From Aureococcus anophagefferens (lineage: Eukaryota > Sar > Pelagophyceae > Pelagomonadales > Pelagomonadaceae), in NCBI RefSeq assembly GCF_000186865.1, contig NW_008705572.1, forward strand, positions 83,384 through 147,383: a stretch of DNA of 64,000 nucleotides, given 5' to 3'. A model generated the notes under the pieces. It was given only the letters and a program-made list of their open reading frames with translations, was not told the DNA's origin and searched no databases. Positions 1 to 8,900 of the stretch are shown here, piece by piece (the stretch's first letter is position 1; each line of letters begins with the position of its first letter). The position numbers and the translations under genes were made by a program.

Positions 1-7
1 CCGCGCG

Positions 8-199
8 CAGGGCAGGACAAGAGAGCGAAATTCCCAACTTCAAAGCCTCATATCTCGGCCGTTTTCCACTCGTTTCGGCTGATTTTTGGACGAGCGATCA
101 TCTCTCGGAACGCTCTCGAAGCGTGGATGCTTTTCCCGGAACGCGCGCGCGCGGAACACTCACGTTGAAGCGACGTTGAATCACCCTTGTCCTGCCCAG
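8..199 (+). mobile_element. Family A introner (intron-forming DNA element), copy 1
   Basis: A 192-bp element with terminal inverted repeats: it opens cagggcaggacaag and closes cttgtcctgcccag. The 8 bases after it (200-207, gccgcgcg) are repeated before it; seven of them (1-7) lie inside the window and the first would be the base just outside. The element is the body of an intron ending in AG at 198-199. Close relatives lie at 36195-36386, 58538-58729 and 60163-60353. Introner elements with inverted repeats and target duplications are described for Aureococcus; the family assignment is from pattern, not a search. Strand is set by convention so that this copy is plus. Confidence 0.9.
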
Positions 200-950
200 G
201 CCGCGCGAGGAGCCGACGGAGCCGCCGCCGACGCTCGCGCCGCCGAAGACCTTCGCGGACTACATCAAGGAGCGCGACGCGCCGACGCCGGGGCCCGCCG
301 TGGGGGCGCGGGCCGTGCCCGTCGAGGACCTGGGGGTCGTCGAGGACGAGGACGAGGACGACGTCGCGGCGGCGCCCCAGAAGCCGCCGGTCGCTCCGGA
401 CATCGACGACGACGACCCGATCCAAATGCCGCCGCTGGCCGAGGACCTCGGCGTCCTCGACGACGACAGCGAGGACGAGGCGGCCGCGCCCGCGCCGCCG
501 CCCGCCCCGGCGCCCGCGCCCGCGCCGAAGCCGCCGCCGCCCGTCGCGCCGGACCTCGACGACGACGACCCGATCGAAATGCCGCCGCTCGCCTCGCCCT
601 TCGTTCCGTCGTCGCCCGCCTCGTCCCCGCGCGCGACCGCGCCCGCGCCCCGGGCGAGGCCGACGCCCTCGTCCGCGCCGCCGCCGCACTCGTCGTCGGA
701 CTCGGACGAGCCCGCGCCGCCGGCGCCCAAGCAGCGGTCGACGTCCCGGTGGGCCATCCACAAGCCGGAGGGCTGGGTGCCGAAGTCGCAAAGGACGCCC
801 GAGGCGGCCTCGCCGCCGCCGCGCAAACAGAAGCATCCCATATCGCCCCAGGCGACGACGCCGGTGCCGCCGCGGTCCTTCGCCGCCTTCATGAAGTCCC
901 GGAAGCCCGGGGAGACGCCGACGACGCCGAAGAGTCGGACCGTGCGGTAA
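200..950 (+). CDS. Acidic Pro/Asp-rich repeat protein, 3' exon (5' part outside window)
   Basis: The 3' exon of a gene that starts before the window and is interrupted by the introner ending at 199. The frame is open from the splice acceptor to a stop at 948-950, giving about 249 residues. The protein is low-complexity: Glu/Asp runs, poly-Pro/Ala stretches, and a duplicated block of the form PVAPD(I/L)DDDDPI(Q/E)MPPL. Two related short motifs bracket it, KTFADYIKER near the exon start and RSFAAFMKSRK near the end, which may be a repeated peptide motif. No enzyme domain is visible. The stop overlaps a possible GTAAGC donor at 947 with a TTGCAG acceptor ending at 1028; using that intron would extend the protein by about 35 residues. 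Function unknown. Confidence 0.6.
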
Positions 951-1409
951 GCGTAGTCTTGTGAGTACCTAGGCGTGTACCTTGCGACGTCGTCTTCAAG
1001 ACCTTCTTCAACAATCCTGACCTTGCAGACTCCTTGAGTCAGATCGCAAACGGCGGCCCGAGTCGCTCGCGAGCCAGATCGTCGTCGCCGGCGTCCCCCT
1101 GACCACTCTAAATCTTAATGTGTGTTGTGAATGATCGTCGTTAACTAACGTTTTCGAGACGTGATCGTTGAGAATCGATCGTCAAGAAGCGTGCGATTGT
1201 CTAAACGTCGAGCGCCAAGAGTTGTCTAGGACTCAACGCTCCGAGCTCTCAACTTCGGCGGACGTCGGGATAACCTCGCGCCACGCCTCCGAGAGAGCGC
1301 CCGGGACGCATTTGAACGCGCGCCGCGCCGCAAGCCGCTCTGAGAGGCCGCGGGACGGGGAAAACGCGAAGCGGTTTCGCGAGACCGCCGACCCGCGCAG
1401 GCGTACACC
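951..1409. other. Intergenic region between two plus-strand genes
   Basis: 459 bp with lower GC than the flanking genes. It holds the possible 3' intron of the upstream gene (947-1028) and otherwise only unstructured sequence with a few short inverted motifs such as gatcgtcgttaactaacg. It must contain the terminator of the upstream gene and the promoter of the gene at 1410. I see no RNA gene in it. Confidence 0.5.
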
Positions 1410-2498
1410 ATGGCCTCCAAGATCCCGACCTGGGCGGGCGCGGCGTCCTTCGCGGTGCCCATCGCCGTCGCCTACGCCGCCGACAAGGCGTCGAGCCGCT
1501 GCGAGACGTGCCTCGCCGTCGAGCTCGGCATCCTCTGCCACCTGCTCCACCGCCTCGCGCGCGTCGCGGCGGCGCCCGAGGGCGTCCTCGGCGAGTTCGG
1601 CCCGCTCTGCGCGGCCCTCGCCGCCATCTTCTTCAAGCCCGCCTGGGAGTCGACGTCGACGATCGCGGCCGTGACGCTCGTCGGCGCTCTGCTCGCGGCC
1701 GAGGTCTGGCGCGCCGGCTTCGCCGACGGCTCCGCGCGCGAGGGCGCGCACGACACCTGGCTCACGCTCTGCGGCGCCGCCTGGACCTACGCCCTCTACG
1801 AGAGCCCCGTGGCGGCCCTGCTCGTCCTCCTCCCGCTCAGCACGATCATCCGCCAGGATCTCGTCGAATCGATCAACGAGCTCAAGCCCGTCGCGCTCCG
1901 CTTCGGCGTCGTCCCCGGCGGCCTCGCCGCCTACATGGCCGCCACGGGGGGCCTCGTGCCCACGGCGACGGCCCTCGCCGCCGGCGTCGGGGCGCCGTCC
2001 GCCGACACCGCGGCCGCGGCCGTCGCCGGCGCGGTCGCGACGTTCGGCTCCGTGGAGCTCGCGGCCGCCGCGGCCGCGCTCGTCGCCGCCGCGGCGTTCC
2101 GGCTCAAGAAGCGCGGCGCGTCGGCGCTCTACCAGAACGTCGCCCTGGCCCAGCTCGTCGTCGTCCCCGGCGCCTACGCGCTCGTCGCGGAGCCCGACTT
2201 CGCGTTTGCCGCGGTCGTCGCCGTCGCCGTCGCGGGCGCCGTCGTCGCGACGGAGCTCCTCGACGTCGCCGAGTCCAAGTCCGACGTCCTCCTCGTCCTC
2301 GCCCTCGCCCTCGTCCTCGTGGGCCCCGCGCTCCAGACGTCGGCCATCTTCGGCGGCGCCGCGCCCGTGGCCAAGCCCGCGGCGTACCAGGCGAAGACGA
2401 CGACGACCTACGCGCCGCCGCCGCCGCCGCCGCCGGAGCCCGAGGCCGCCTACGCCCAGGCCCCGCAGAGCGGCGAGGACGACGACGACGACGAGTGA
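1410..2498 (+). CDS. Multi-span membrane protein of unknown function
   Basis: 362 residues from an ATG at 1410. The chain is mostly Ala/Val/Leu-rich hydrophobic segments, roughly eight to ten potential membrane spans between residues 10 and 320, separated by short charged loops. A cytosol-like tail follows with a run of seven prolines, a YAPPPPPPP-type motif and an Asp-rich end. No signal peptide with a clear cleavage site and no recognised transporter motif. The spacing of the spans and the Pro/Asp tail resemble many uncharacterised algal membrane proteins. Function unknown. The frame is single-exon and has the codon bias of its neighbours, so that it is a gene is well supported. Confidence 0.7.
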   Translation: MASKIPTWAGAASFAVPIAVAYAADKASSRCETCLAVELGILCHLLHRLARVAAAPEGVLGEFGPLCAALAAIFFKPAWESTSTIAAVTLVGALLAAEVWRAGFADGSAREGAHDTWLTLCGAAWTYALYESPVAALLVLLPLSTIIRQDLVESINELKPVALRFGVVPGGLAAYMAATGGLVPTATALAAGVGAPSADTAAAAVAGAVATFGSVELAAAAAALVAAAAFRLKKRGASALYQNVALAQLVVVPGAYALVAEPDFAFAAVVAVAVAGAVVATELLDVAESKSDVLLVLALALVLVGPALQTSAIFGGAAPVAKPAAYQAKTTTTYAPPPPPPPEPEAAYAQAPQSGEDDDDDE

Positions 2499-2662
2499 GC
2501 GCCCGCGCCACCTCCAAGCGGCCGCGACCACGCGCCACCTCCGCGGAGACGATCCCCCACCCCCGCCCCGTCGAGCCGAGCTCCGGACGCCCCCTAACCC
2601 CCATCCGCATCGAAGATCCGAATTGTTACGAGCGAGGGGCGGGCGCGGGGTCGTCGGTCGGC

Positions 2663-3253
2663 TCAGAGGAAATTTGGTTGCGAATTCTCCGTCACGTCGG
2701 CCTCGCAGCCGCAGCCGTCGGGCGCGTTGCCGACGAAGCAGCCGAGCGCGGCCTCGGAGAAGGACTGGCGGGCGGGCCCCTCGCCGGTGATGTCGACGCG
2801 GCGGAGCGCGTCCTGGCTCCAGACCTCGGGCGCGTCGTCCGTCGCGTCGCGCGGCCGCGCGGGGACGGACGCGGTCTCGTCGTAGGCCACGGGCTCGAGG
2901 GGCTCCTTGATGTCCGGCGGGATGAAGATCTCGGCCGCGTCCTCGTCCGACGGCGGCTCGATGGCCTCGGCGGCGGCGGCGGGCGGCGCCTCGACCGGGC
3001 GGCGCCTCGTCCGGCGGCGGCTCAAGGCCCGGACGATGTGATCGTCCTTGGCCTCGCGCGCCTTGGCCTCGTAGAGCTTGACGAGGGCCGCGCCGTACTT
3101 GCCCTTCCGTTTCAGCTCGACGGCTTCGAGCTTGAGCTGGGCGATGGTCTGCTCGTGGCCGACGGCGTGCGCGGCGTGGCCGTCGTTGTGGCGGTGGCCA
3201 TGGAACGCGCCGCGCCCGTCGTTGTGGCGGTGGCCATGGCGCGGGCTACCCAT
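2663..3253 (-). CDS. His-rich N-terminus, acidic C-terminus protein, unknown
   Basis: About 196 residues, starting at the ATG at 3253; a longer frame upstream would run into the divergent gene at 3322. The N-terminus carries two copies of HGHRHNDG (a 24-bp duplication), giving a His-rich, possibly metal-binding segment. Residues about 33-70 form a charged helix with the segment KRKGKYGAALVKLYEAKARE, which looks like a short TPR- or MIT-like helix pair, but this is not firm. The rest is acidic and Pro-rich and ends with three closely spaced cysteines. It shares a 68-bp divergent promoter region with the CFAP77-like gene. Confidence 0.55.
   Translation of the reverse strand: MGSPRHGHRHNDGRGAFHGHRHNDGHAAHAVGHEQTIAQLKLEAVELKRKGKYGAALVKLYEAKAREAKDDHIVRALSRRRTRRRPVEAPPAAAAEAIEPPSDEDAAEIFIPPDIKEPLEPVAYDETASVPARPRDATDDAPEVWSQDALRRVDITGEGPARQSFSEAALGCFVGNAPDGCGCEADVTENSQPNFL
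3180..3240 (-). repeat. 24-bp coding duplication (His-rich motif)
   Basis: The 24-bp unit beginning ccgtcgttgtggcggtgg occurs at 3180-3203 and 3217-3240. In the minus-strand frame each copy encodes HGHRHNDG. The two copies are identical and 37 bp apart, so the duplication looks recent. Confidence 0.8.
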
Positions 3254-3321
3254 ACTGCGCCTCGACCCAGCCTCTATGAATTGTGCGATACTAGTATTGT
3301 TGAGGCCAATCATCCCCCTCC
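3254..3321. promoter_or_regulatory. Short divergent promoter region
   Basis: Only 68 bp separate the ATG of the minus-strand His-rich protein from the ATG of the plus-strand CFAP77-like protein, so both promoters and 5' leaders must overlap here. The stretch is relatively AT-rich. No obvious TATA box. Confidence 0.45.
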
Positions 3322-4026
3322 ATGAAGATATACATCGCAACAACGCGCGAGGTGCGAGAGGCCGGGGCTGTAACGAGCGCAGACCGCCGCACGATGCTGC
3401 CCGCGCGCGCCGCCGTGGAGATCCCCGGCGCGCCGCCGGGCCACCTGAAGAAGAAGACGATGATCAAGGACCGCGTGGGGTCCGTGCGCACGACGTCCTA
3501 CGAGCTGCCGGAGGAGACGCACGTCTACGGCAAGGCGGACATCAAGGACAGCGAGAACGCGGGCGTCGTCATGTCGCGATGGATCGCGAGCACGCCGTCG
3601 CAGCCCAAGGAGTCGCAGCGGTCCTTCATCAAGACGAACAAGCTCGCCCTCAAGGAGGGCTGCCTCACGGCCAAGTCGCAGCGGGCCTACGCGCAGGACC
3701 ACCAGGACATCCGGTTCACGCAGCCCAGCGGCAAGCCCACGGCGACGCGGAGCGAGCCGCCCTTCAAGGGGCCCTACGGGGCCGTCACGAAGCAGCAGGG
3801 CGAGTCCATCCGGGGCTTGATCGAGGCGGGCTACACGGAGTGGCTCGAGGACGGCGTCGACTACCCGGACCTGAGCGCGCTCGAGCAGAAGCGGCGCCTC
3901 AAGGCGCCCAAGGCGACGAAGGCGTCCTTCGGCCACGACATCCGCAACAAGGAGGAGGACGTCGTCAAGGAGCCCTTCAAGATGAAGCGCTTCGCCAAGG
4001 TCCAGAGCCGAGTCAAGTTCGGCTAG
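3322..4026 (+). CDS. CFAP77: CFAP77-like axonemal protein
   Basis: 234 residues. CFAP77 is known as a small ciliary-axoneme protein of doublet microtubules. The match rests on the conserved middle: a YG motif (HVYGKADIKDSENAG), then a tryptophan (SRWIASTPSQP), then an N-x-A-x-K-x-G block (NKLALKEGCLTAKSQRAY) and DHQDIRF, in the same order and spacing as in the family. A second conserved stretch near residues 150-200 has PYGAVTK and a YTEWLEDG segment. Length fits the family. No signal peptide or membrane span. Pelagophytes such as Aureococcus are usually seen as non-flagellate cells, so an intact axonemal gene would hint at a motile stage. The alternative is a related short microtubule-associated protein. 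Confidence 0.7.
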   Translation: MKIYIATTREVREAGAVTSADRRTMLPARAAVEIPGAPPGHLKKKTMIKDRVGSVRTTSYELPEETHVYGKADIKDSENAGVVMSRWIASTPSQPKESQRSFIKTNKLALKEGCLTAKSQRAYAQDHQDIRFTQPSGKPTATRSEPPFKGPYGAVTKQQGESIRGLIEAGYTEWLEDGVDYPDLSALEQKRRLKAPKATKASFGHDIRNKEEDVVKEPFKMKRFAKVQSRVKFG

Positions 4027-4102
4027 GCCGCGGAGGGCGGCCGCGCGCGGACGTACTAGTAAGAACAAGGGACATTGGAAAGTGCAAAGGCGGCTCCACG
4101 TA

Positions 4103-5761
4103 TTACAGCAGCGTCGTACAGTAGGGACAGGTGGGGATCTTCGTCTGCTTCGCGCACTGCTGGACCCAGAGCTGGAGGCAGTCCGCGTGGAAGACGTGGG
4201 CGCAGGGGTCGATGCGCTTCGTCGCGTCGCCGGGCTCGAACTCGCCCATGCAGACGCTGCACGTGCCGTAGGCGTCGCCGAAGGCGCCGAGGAGCTCCGC
4301 GCGCGTCGGCGGCGGCGCGTCGCGCGGCCGGACGAAGCCCGCCGCCTCGACCCGCGACCGCAGCGCCGCGTCCTCGAGCAGCTCCGGCGCCTCGTAGGTG
4401 ACGACCTCGAGGCCGGCGACGCGCGCGAGCACGCGGTCGACCTCGGGCGCGTGCTCGGGCCGCGGCGCGAGGCCCGCGTCCGCGAGCGCGCCGCCGAGCG
4501 CCGAGAGCGCGGCCTCGCGCACGGGCCGCACGGCGACGAGCACCACGGCGGCGCCCGCGAGCAGGGAGAAGAGGTGCTCCTCGAGGAACGACGACAGGTA
4601 GGACCAGAACAGCCAGGGCAACAGTGTCCACGCGGCCGCGGACGCGACCTTTTTCGCGCCCGCGAGGCCGCGCGACGCCGCGCGGCGCGTCGCGGCGGCG
4701 GCCGCGCGCAGCGAGGCCCCGGGCGTCGTCGCCACGCGGGCCAGGGGCTTCGCGACCTTGGCGGCGACGGCCGCGGCCGCGACGCATTTCGCGACTCGGA
4801 CGGCGTTCGGCCCCGGGAGCGCGCTCGCGGACACCGCGCCCGCCAGGACGCGCCCGACGTAGGCGGCGCCGACGGCCAGCACGAGGATGACGCCCGCGCA
4901 GGACTCGGGCGCGAGCACGACGACCGCGACGACGTACTCCCACCGCGGCTTCCACCGCTTCACGCCCGCGCCCAATCGGTCGCGCCAGCCCGCGACGCGC
5001 GCGCCGCCCGACAGCTTCGCCAGCACCGCACATACGAGCCAGAGGCCGCCGGCGGCGCAGAACAGGCACGCGTAGGCCGCGGCGAGCGCGCCGAGCGCGA
5101 AGACGACGAACGTCCCGAGGAACCGCGCGAGCGCGGCGCGCCACGTGCTCGACCGCGCGACGTCCTCCGCGTAGGCCGCGGCGCGCTCGCGCTCCTGGGC
5201 GTCGTAGGCGCCGCGCGTCGCCGCGTCGCCGAGCGTCGACGACGCCTCGTGGAGCGTCGCGAACGTCGACGTCGCGAGGAGATGCGCCGCGCTCGCGAAG
5301 TACGACGCCCGCTTCGCGCGCGGCAGCGTCTTCGCGCGCCAGGCGTCGACGGCCGCGGCGGCGTCGGCGTCGCCCGTGAAGCCTAATGACTCTAAAAGCT
5401 CCGACGCCTCGGACGCGTTGAGCGCGCCGTCGGCGTCCGCGTCCAACGCCGCGAAGACGAGCTCGTAGATGCGGCCGCGGTCCTTCTGGGACGCGAACCA
5501 GGCGTCGGGGTCGCGCCGCAGGCTCTTCTCGAGGGCCTGGACCTTCGACTTGTAGGCCGCGGCGACGGCGGCCTGCGTCGCGTTCCACGGCAGGTCGAGG
5601 GCGGCGTAGAGCGTGTGCGTGGCGGCGCTGTCCTGGTACCAGTCGGCCTCGCCCTTGGGCTCCGCGGATTTCGTCTCGGCGCGCCCTCGTCTCGCCTGGG
5701 TGGCGTGAAACGTCGCGACGAGCGCGACGAGGGCGGTGCGGCGCCACGCGGCTCGAGCCAT
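4103..5761 (-). CDS. Membrane RING-H2 protein with EF-hand inside a J-like domain
   Basis: 552 residues from the ATG at 5761, chosen because it opens a signal peptide (RRTALVALVATFHA); a further 46 codons upstream are open. Residues 48-78 resemble the first half of a J domain (HTLYAALDLPWNATQ... AAYKSKVQAL), without an HPD motif. A canonical EF-hand loop follows at 107-118 (DADADGALNASE), and then at about 168-190 comes what looks like the end of a J domain (ASSTLGDAATRGAYD). Four or more membrane spans fill the middle. The C-terminus is a RING-H2 finger: CSVC, then CAHVFHADC, then CPYC. Such proteins are usually membrane E3 ubiquitin ligases; an ER or endomembrane site is inferred from the signal peptide. 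The split J-like domain is the odd part. Confidence 0.75.
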   Translation of the reverse strand: MARAAWRRTALVALVATFHATQARRGRAETKSAEPKGEADWYQDSAATHTLYAALDLPWNATQAAVAAAYKSKVQALEKSLRRDPDAWFASQKDRGRIYELVFAALDADADGALNASEASELLESLGFTGDADAAAAVDAWRAKTLPRAKRASYFASAAHLLATSTFATLHEASSTLGDAATRGAYDAQERERAAAYAEDVARSSTWRAALARFLGTFVVFALGALAAAYACLFCAAGGLWLVCAVLAKLSGGARVAGWRDRLGAGVKRWKPRWEYVVAVVVLAPESCAGVILVLAVGAAYVGRVLAGAVSASALPGPNAVRVAKCVAAAAVAAKVAKPLARVATTPGASLRAAAAATRRAASRGLAGAKKVASAAAWTLLPWLFWSYLSSFLEEHLFSLLAGAAVVLVAVRPVREAALSALGGALADAGLAPRPEHAPEVDRVLARVAGLEVVTYEAPELLEDAALRSRVEAAGFVRPRDAPPPTRAELLGAFGDAYGTCSVCMGEFEPGDATKRIDPCAHVFHADCLQLWVQQCAKQTKIPTCPYCTTLL

Positions 5762-5915
5762 CGTTGGCGGCGCGCGCGCCGCGAAGCCGAGCCAGGCCGG
5801 AGCTGCCGCAAGCGCTTCGTCGGCTTGGCGACATCGATGGGCAGCCACTGAAGTCGACTTTCGCCTCGTCATCTGGCGCGTCCGACGCATTACGTGCACG
5901 AAAAACTAGCCAACG

Positions 5916-8900
5916 ATGAGCGCGCCGGCCGATGCTACGAACATCGACCCGGCGTCGGTCGTCGCCGTGCTCCTGGGCACGTTCTCGCCCGTGGCGGAGA
6001 CGCGCAAGGCCGCGGAGCTGCAGATCGCGCAGCTCACGGCGATGCGCGGGTCCATCTTCGTGCTGCTGCGCGTGAGCGCGGAGCAGGGCGTCCAGTTCGA
6101 GGCGCGCCAGGCCGCGGCCATCGCCGTGAAGAATCTCGTGAAGAAGCGCTGGGGCGACGACGCGGTCTTCGGCGGCGCCGAGGACCGGTCGCGCGCGCGC
6201 GCGACCGCGCTCGACGCGCTGCTCCTGCCGTCGACGACGGGCGCCATCCGCGAGCAGCTCGCGGAGTGCGTCAACGAGCTCGCGCTGCGCGACTTCCCGG
6301 ACCGCTGGCCCGAGCTCGTGCCGCGCGTCATGGCCGCGCTGCGCGCGCAGGCCGACGCCGCGTCCGTGCACAACGCGCTCCTCGCGCTGCGCAAGGTGTC
6401 GAAGCGCTTCGAGTACAAGAGCCGCGAGGACGGCGCGCGGCTGCCGCTGGACGCCCTCATCGGCGAGAGCTTCCCGTTATTAAGGGACATGCTCGCGCGC
6501 TTCGTGCCCGCGTCCGGCGCGCACGCGGACGCGGCGATCCTCGCCAAGCTCATCCTCAAGATCTTCTGGAGCTGCACGCAGTTCGCCCTGCCCAACTGCG
6601 CGCTGCGGGACCACGCCTTCATCCTCGACTGGTTCGACTTGGTGAAGGCGGCGTTGGAGTGCGACTCTCCCTCGCCCGAGGCCGCGCGCGGCGCGCTGCC
6701 CGCGGGCGACGCCCAGGCCCTGGAGGCGCTGCCCCAGTGGAAGCTCAAGAAGTGGGCCGCGCAGATCGCGACGCGCTTCCTCACGCGCTACGCGCGCGCC
6801 AAGTACGTCGACGACGCCGTCAAGCCCTTCGCGCGCGTCTTCGCGCGCGACGTCGCGCCCAAGTGCCTCGAGTCCATGCTCGGCCTCCTCGCCGCGGCGT
6901 CGCGGGGGCGCTACGTGTCCAAGCGCGTCGCCCAGCTCGCCTTCAGCTTCCTCGACGCGGCCGTCGACATCGGCGGCCTCTACAAACTCCTCAAACCGCA
7001 CCTCGACTTCGTGCTCTTCGAGTGCGCGCTGCCGACCCTCGAAGCGACGCTCGAGGACGTGGACCAGTTCGAGAGCGACCCGGGCGAGTTCGTGCGCAAG
7101 AGCCACGACCCCATGGAGGACTTCTTCGAGCCGCGCGCGGCGGCGATGTCGCTGCTCTCCGATTTGGTGCGGTCGCGGTCCAAGGACGTGCTCGAGAAGC
7201 TGTTGACCAGGCTCTCGCAGACCCTGGAAGCCTACGCGGCTTTAGCACCCGCGGCCGTGACCCTGGACTGGGCGCGCGCGAAAGACGGCGCGCTCGGCGC
7301 GCTCGGCGCGCTGAGCGAGGATTTGAAGCCCCGCAAGGCGCTGGCCGCCGCCGTCGACCGCCTCTTGGAGGTCCACGTGCTCCCGGAGATCGTCGCCGTG
7401 GCCGGCGCGCCGGCGCACTGCGGCAGTTTCGGCTTCCTGCGGAGCCGGGCCGTCTGGGTCGTCATGCGCTTCGCGGACCACGCGGAAACGTTGTCCCCCG
7501 CGCGCGTCGAGCAGTGCTGCGGCTCCGTGCTGCGCGCCCTGGAAGACGCGGCGCTGCCCGTGCGCGTCGAGGCCGCGTCGGCGCTGCGCCAGCTGCTGGC
7601 GAACGAGCACGCGATCATCGAGCGTCTGTTCAAGCCGCAGCTGCCGAACATCCTCGAGGCGTGCTTCCGCATCATGGCCGACGTGGGCAGCGACGACGTG
7701 GTGCAGGCTCTCGAGATCGTCATCGACAAGTTCGGCGACGCCATCGCGCCCTACGCCGTCGCGCTCGCGGCGAAACTCGCGGACGCGTTCGCCAACTACG
7801 CGTCGCACGCGGACGACGACGACGAGGCGTCCATGGCCGCGGCCCAGTGCGTCGAGGCCATGGCGGCGCTGCTGAGCGCTCTGGACGACAACGCGGGCAA
7901 CATCTACGGCGCCATCGAGCCCCACCTCGTCGGGCCCCTGGCGAAGATCTTCCGGAAGGACGGCGACTTCGTGGAGTACTTCGAGAACGGCATCGAGGTG
8001 CTGTCCTACCTGACCTACCACGGCGACGCGCCCTTCTCGGCGCCCCTCTGGTCCCTCTTCGAGATGCTCATCGACGCCTTCCACCAGTGGGCCTACGACT
8101 ACCTCCCGGACCTCGTCGCGCCGCTCGACAACTTCGTGTCGCGCGACCCGGAGGCCTTTTTGCGCGGCGCGACGGCGGGGGGGCAGCGCCTCGTGGACGC
8201 CCTCGCGGGCGTCGCCGCGCGCCTGCTGGCGCCGGAGCACCAGCGGCGCGCGTGCGAGCGCGACTGCGTCAAGGCGACGCACGTGCTTCTTTCCATATTC
8301 CACAACTGCCGCGGCCGCGTCGACGACGTCGCGCTGGGCACGCTGCCGCTCCTCGCCGCGGCCTTCGAGTGCGCCGACGGCCCGCCGCCGGCCGAGGAGA
8401 TCCGGGGCCGCGAGGCCGCGGGCAACGTCGGCGACGACGCGCACCGCGTCGTCTACCGGAAGTCGCTCGCGCTGGCGCTCCTCGACGTGCTCAACTCGCT
8501 GCTCTTCTACGACCCGCGGCTCGTGCTCGACGGCCTCTTCGACGCGAACCGCGTGCCCCCGCGCGCGGCGGAGCTGCTGCTGACGAAGTGGCTCGCGTAC
8601 GCGGCCGACGTCAAAACGAACTTGGGCAAGAAGCTCGCGGCGCTCGGCTTCGCGGCCGTGCTGGCCATGGAGCCGCCCCACGGCGCCGTCGCCGCGGCGC
8701 TGCCCCGCGTGTTCGCCGCCAACGTCGCGGCGCTCCTCGCGATCCAGAGCGATTCGCGCGACGACGTCGACGACGGCGACGACGACGACGACGACGCGTT
8801 CGACGACGTCGACGACGACGACGACGAGCCCGAGGACGCCGACGACGACGACGACGACGACGACGTGCCGGACAACATCGGCGAGAACTACGGCAACGAG

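Noticed and set aside
48..892. Long minus-strand and second-frame open frames over the first exon
   Set aside because: Very high GC leaves almost no stops in any frame. These readings are Arg/Gly-only and cross the introner, whereas the plus frame continues in phase from the splice acceptor.
1508..3325. 605-residue plus-strand open frame across two genes
   Set aside because: Arg-rich shadow of the membrane-protein gene and of the opposite-strand His-rich gene. It has no start context or domain.
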